The position numbers were made by a program, and so were the translations under genes. A DNA stretch of 64,000 nt from Nitrospirillum amazonense. Lineage in GTDB: Bacteria; Pseudomonadota; Alphaproteobacteria; Azospirillales; Azospirillaceae. This document shows positions 61,857 to 64,000 of the stretch, piece by piece (position 1 is the first letter of the stretch; the number at the start of each line of letters is the position of its first letter). The DNA lies in the NCBI RefSeq assembly GCF_007828045.1, contig NZ_VITN01000013.1:1-64000 (forward strand), in the 5' to 3' direction. Below the pieces are notes generated by a model, which did no database searches, was not told the DNA's origin, and saw only the letters and a list, made by a program, of their open reading frames with translations.

Positions 61857-62624
61857 ATGACGTCATCCGTACCGCCCGCCCGTCGCCTGGGCCGCGTGCT
61901 GCTCACCAACGACGACGGCATCAACGCGCCCGGCCTGGCCCTGCTGGCTGAACTGGTGACCGGGGTGGCGGAGGAGGTCTGGGTGGTGGCGCCGGAGAAG
62001 GACCAGAGCGGCATGTCGCGCGCCGTCACACTGACCACACCCCTGCGGGTGGAGGAACGGGGGGAACGCCGCTACGCCTTGACCGGCACGCCCAGCGACT
62101 GCGCCATCTTCGGCCTGCGCCACCTGCTGAAGGACAATCCGCCGGACATCGTGCTGTCCGGCATCAACCGGGGCGCCAATGTGGGCGACGAGGTGCCATA
62201 TTCCGGCACCGTGGCGGCGGCCCTGACCGCGCGCCTGCTGGGCGTTCCGGCCATCGCCCTCAGCCAATCCTTCGCCAGGGGTGGCCAGGTGCGCTGGGAG
62301 ACGGCGCGGGCGGTCTTCGCCCGGTCGCTGGACTATGCGCTGGACCTGCGGGTCGCCGCCAACGCCGTGCTGAACGTGAACTTTCCCGACGTGGACGCGG
62401 CGGACGTGGGTGACGTGGTGCTGACACGGCAGAGCCGGGGCACCCTGGACCGCATCGACGTGGAGCCACGCGCCGACATGCGCGGCGGCACCTATTACTG
62501 GATGGCCTTTCGCCGCCACATGCCCATCCTGGGGCCGGACACGGACGCCGGCGCGCTGAAGCACGGCCTGGTGTCGGTGACACCCCTGGGCTTCGACATG
62601 ACCGCCCCGGAAGGCGTCGCCTGA
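61857..62624 (+). CDS. surE: 5'/3'-nucleotidase SurE
   Basis: 255 residues. The metal-binding TNDDG motif (residues 17-21), VVAPEKDQSGMSRAVTL, ALTGTPSDCAIFG and LSGINRGANVGDEVPYSGTVAAA are all SurE hallmarks. It removes phosphate from nucleoside monophosphates and is linked to stationary-phase survival. The common alpha neighbour pcm is not seen downstream. The 3' end is part of a tandem repeat that includes the stop codon. Confidence 0.96.
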   Translation: MTSSVPPARRLGRVLLTNDDGINAPGLALLAELVTGVAEEVWVVAPEKDQSGMSRAVTLTTPLRVEERGERRYALTGTPSDCAIFGLRHLLKDNPPDIVLSGINRGANVGDEVPYSGTVAAALTARLLGVPAIALSQSFARGGQVRWETARAVFARSLDYALDLRVAANAVLNVNFPDVDAADVGDVVLTRQSRGTLDRIDVEPRADMRGGTYYWMAFRRHMPILGPDTDAGALKHGLVSVTPLGFDMTAPEGVA

Positions 62625-62685
62625 CCAGACCGGACCGGAAGGCATAGCCTGACCAATCCGCCCCAGACGGCATAGCCTGACAGAG
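62609..62685 (+). repeat. 28-bp imperfect tandem repeat spanning the surE stop codon
   Basis: Three copies: 62609-62636, 62637-62664 and a partial 62665-62685. They share GGC(G/A)T(C/A)GCCTGAC with the TGA of surE in copy 1. Each copy carries a TGA in the corresponding position. It looks like slippage duplication of the gene end. Confidence 0.7.
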
Positions 62686-62791
62686 ACCACCTGGCCCGCC
62701 CTTTGCTTCCGTATAAAGGGAAGGGGGCCGGCGGCCGGCCCCCAGGATTCCCGGATCAGACGGGAAGCCAGGCCAGCCAAGGGGGTTCGCC

Positions 62792-62986
62792 ATGTCGGGC
62801 GTGTCGTTGTTCCAGGGAAAGATTTACCGGGTGGGCAGAAGCGTGCTGGTGCTGGGCCTGGCGCTGGGCGCCCTCAGCGGCTGCGTCGTGGTTGATGCCG
62901 CCGGCACCGCCGTGGGCACGGCGGCCGACGTGGCCGGCACCGCGGTCAGCACCACGGCCAAGGTCGTCACCGCGCCTGTGAGATAA
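62792..62986 (+). CDS. Short lipoprotein (entericidin-like / NF038104-type)
   Basis: 64 residues. A hydrophobic signal (VGRSVLVLGLALGAL) ends in lipobox LSGC with Cys31. The mature 34 residues are a small Val/Ala/Gly/Thr repeat-like peptide (VVVDAAGTAVGTAADVAGTAVSTTAKVV). It resembles very short lipoproteins widespread in proteobacteria; function unknown. An AAGGGGG motif lies 9 bases before the ATG. An AAACGCCG/CGGCGTTT inverted repeat (62997-63038) lies between it and the convergent cyclase. Confidence 0.75.
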   Translation: MSGVSLFQGKIYRVGRSVLVLGLALGALSGCVVVDAAGTAVGTAADVAGTAVSTTAKVVTAPVR

Positions 62987-63052
62987 GTTTCCCAGCAAAC
63001 GCCGGGCGCGATCGGAACCAAGCTGTGAAACGGCGTTTCATAGCTCTGGCGT

Positions 63053-64000
63053 TCAGCCCAGCTCAATCCTGTTGCGGCCGGCATTCTTCGCGCGATAGAG
63101 CGCGGCGTCGGCCGTCAGGTTAAGGGCTTTGGCATCCAGCCCGGGCTTCAGGCCCACCACGCCGCCGGAGAAGGTCACCTGGAACTGGGTGTCGCCGTGC
63201 ACGTAGGGGATTTCGCTGAACTGCTGGCGCAGCGTGTCCAGCCGGGCCGCCGCGTCCTCGGCCCGGGTTTGGGGCATCAGCACGGCGAACTCCTCCCCGC
63301 CATAGCGCCCGATCATGTCGCTACGCCGCAGCCGCTGCTGCAGCAGGCGTGATAGGCTCTTGATCACCCGGTCCCCGGCCCCGTGGCCATAGCGGTCGTT
63401 GACCTTCTTGAAATGGTCGATATCCAGCATGGCGAAGGACAGGTCCGTGCCGTCGCGCTGGGCGCGGGCCACCTCGGTCACCAGCAAATCCTGGATCATC
63501 GGATGGTTGTAGGCGCCGGTCAGGCCGTCGCGCACCATCAGGGCCTTCAGCTGGCGGGCGCGGCGGGCACGGGCCCGCACGGTTTCGGTCAGGTCGCCCA
63601 GGTCGACGGGCTTGGTCAGATAGGCGTCGATGCCCGTACGCACGGCGGAGCGGTGCGTTTCCGCGTCCAGATCCGCTGTCAGGAAGACGATGGGCAGGGC
63701 CAGCAGGCCATCATACTGACGCAGGACCGACGCCAGCTCGAAACCCGTGCACTGGGGCATGATCAGGTCGGTGACCATCAGGTCGGTGTTGTGGTCATAC
63801 AGCGCTTCGACCGTCTGCAGCGGGTCGGTCACCAGCCGCGTCTGCATGCCGGCGGATTGCAGCGCCATCTCGTAATAGGCCCCGAGGGTGGCGTCGTCGT
63901 CCACGATCAGGATGCGCAACGGTTGGTCGGGGTCGCGTTCCGTCAGGCGGTCCAGATGGCCGACCAGGGCGTTGGCGTCGGGCGGCTTCACCACATAGGC
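63053..64000 (-). CDS. PleD-like response regulator diguanylate cyclase, 5' end outside the window
   Basis: The frame is open to base 64000. The first visible residues, AYVVKPPDANALVGHLDRL, look like the last strand and Lys-Pro of a preceding receiver domain, so the true start is beyond the edge; a GTG at 63994 is not a credible start. A complete receiver follows (ILIVDDDATLGAYYEMAL, phospho-Asp in LMVTDLIMPQ, Lys in AYLTKPVDL). Then a GGDEF domain carries RYGGEEFAVLMP (active GG[D/E]EF). This REC-REC-GGDEF layout matches PleD and would make c-di-GMP. Confidence 0.9.
   Translation of the reverse strand, partial: AYVVKPPDANALVGHLDRLTERDPDQPLRILIVDDDATLGAYYEMALQSAGMQTRLVTDPLQTVEALYDHNTDLMVTDLIMPQCTGFELASVLRQYDGLLALPIVFLTADLDAETHRSAVRTGIDAYLTKPVDLGDLTETVRARARRARQLKALMVRDGLTGAYNHPMIQDLLVTEVARAQRDGTDLSFAMLDIDHFKKVNDRYGHGAGDRVIKSLSRLLQQRLRRSDMIGRYGGEEFAVLMPQTRAEDAAARLDTLRQQFSEIPYVHGDTQFQVTFSGGVVGLKPGLDAKALNLTADAALYRAKNAGRNRIELG

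Overview
The window is GC-rich, densely coded alphaproteobacterial chromosome, most likely Rhodospirillales/Azospirillaceae (Azospirillum, Niveispirillum or Nitrospirillum type). This rests on four things: the alpha-type S10-spc-alpha operon order, with no rpsD between rpsK and rpoA; a CtrA regulator beside flagellar genes; a FlbD-type sigma-54 activator; and an ATP12-family F1 assembly factor. The species call is inference. No rRNA, tRNA, insertion sequence, prophage or CRISPR array was seen.

Layout. 1-14,870: the 3' end of tuf, then rpsJ-rplC-rplD-rplW-rplB-rpsS-rplV-rpsC-rplP-rpmC-rpsQ-rplN-rplX-rplE-rpsN-rpsH-rplF-rplR-rpsE-rpmD-rplO, secY-adk, and rpsM-rpsK-rpoA-rplQ, all on the + strand. 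Breaks in this run carry RNA hairpins: tuf/rpsJ, two terminator-like hairpins at rplO/secY, a terminator plus a consensus sigma-70 promoter and leader at adk/rpsM, three hairpins at rpsK/rpoA, and a terminator after rplQ. 15,000-32,740: housekeeping and accessory genes, namely a Cys-rich lipoprotein, a Do-family protease, rarA, a decayed prolyl-aminopeptidase remnant, a FUSC transporter, a TPR-glycosyltransferase-like protein, the coupled run DUF429-crcB-RluA-HAD-ATP12, an SCP2 protein, a Tat-exported flavoprotein with a palindromic operator, a TPR-methyltransferase resembling eukaryotic PRMT9, a signal peptidase and an acylphosphatase.

32,870-50,400: regulatory and flagellar block. ctrA (-) diverges from fliI-fliJ (+). 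An amidase and a secreted partner follow, then an aldo/keto reductase. A long minus-strand series follows: fliF-fliH-fliN-motA-like-flbD-flhA-flhF-flhG-fliK-like. fliG is missing from its expected place between fliF and fliH. 50,590-64,000: an sdpR-sdpI pair with a nearly leaderless promoter, a MAPEG protein, a TonB-dependent receptor, an RND efflux pair, a Cache-domain chemoreceptor, DUF1491, surE, a small lipoprotein, and a PleD-like diguanylate cyclase cut by the window edge.

The most notable non-genic signals are a 123-bp palindromic double-hairpin element near 61.3 kb and a dispersed structured repeat (23.4 kb, 28.4 kb, degenerate at 32.8 kb) whose stem carries a compensatory base change. 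The most interesting gene-level candidates are the amidase/secreted-protein pair (possible effector-immunity), the TPR-PRMT9-like methyltransferase and the small lipoprotein with mirror-symmetric cysteines.
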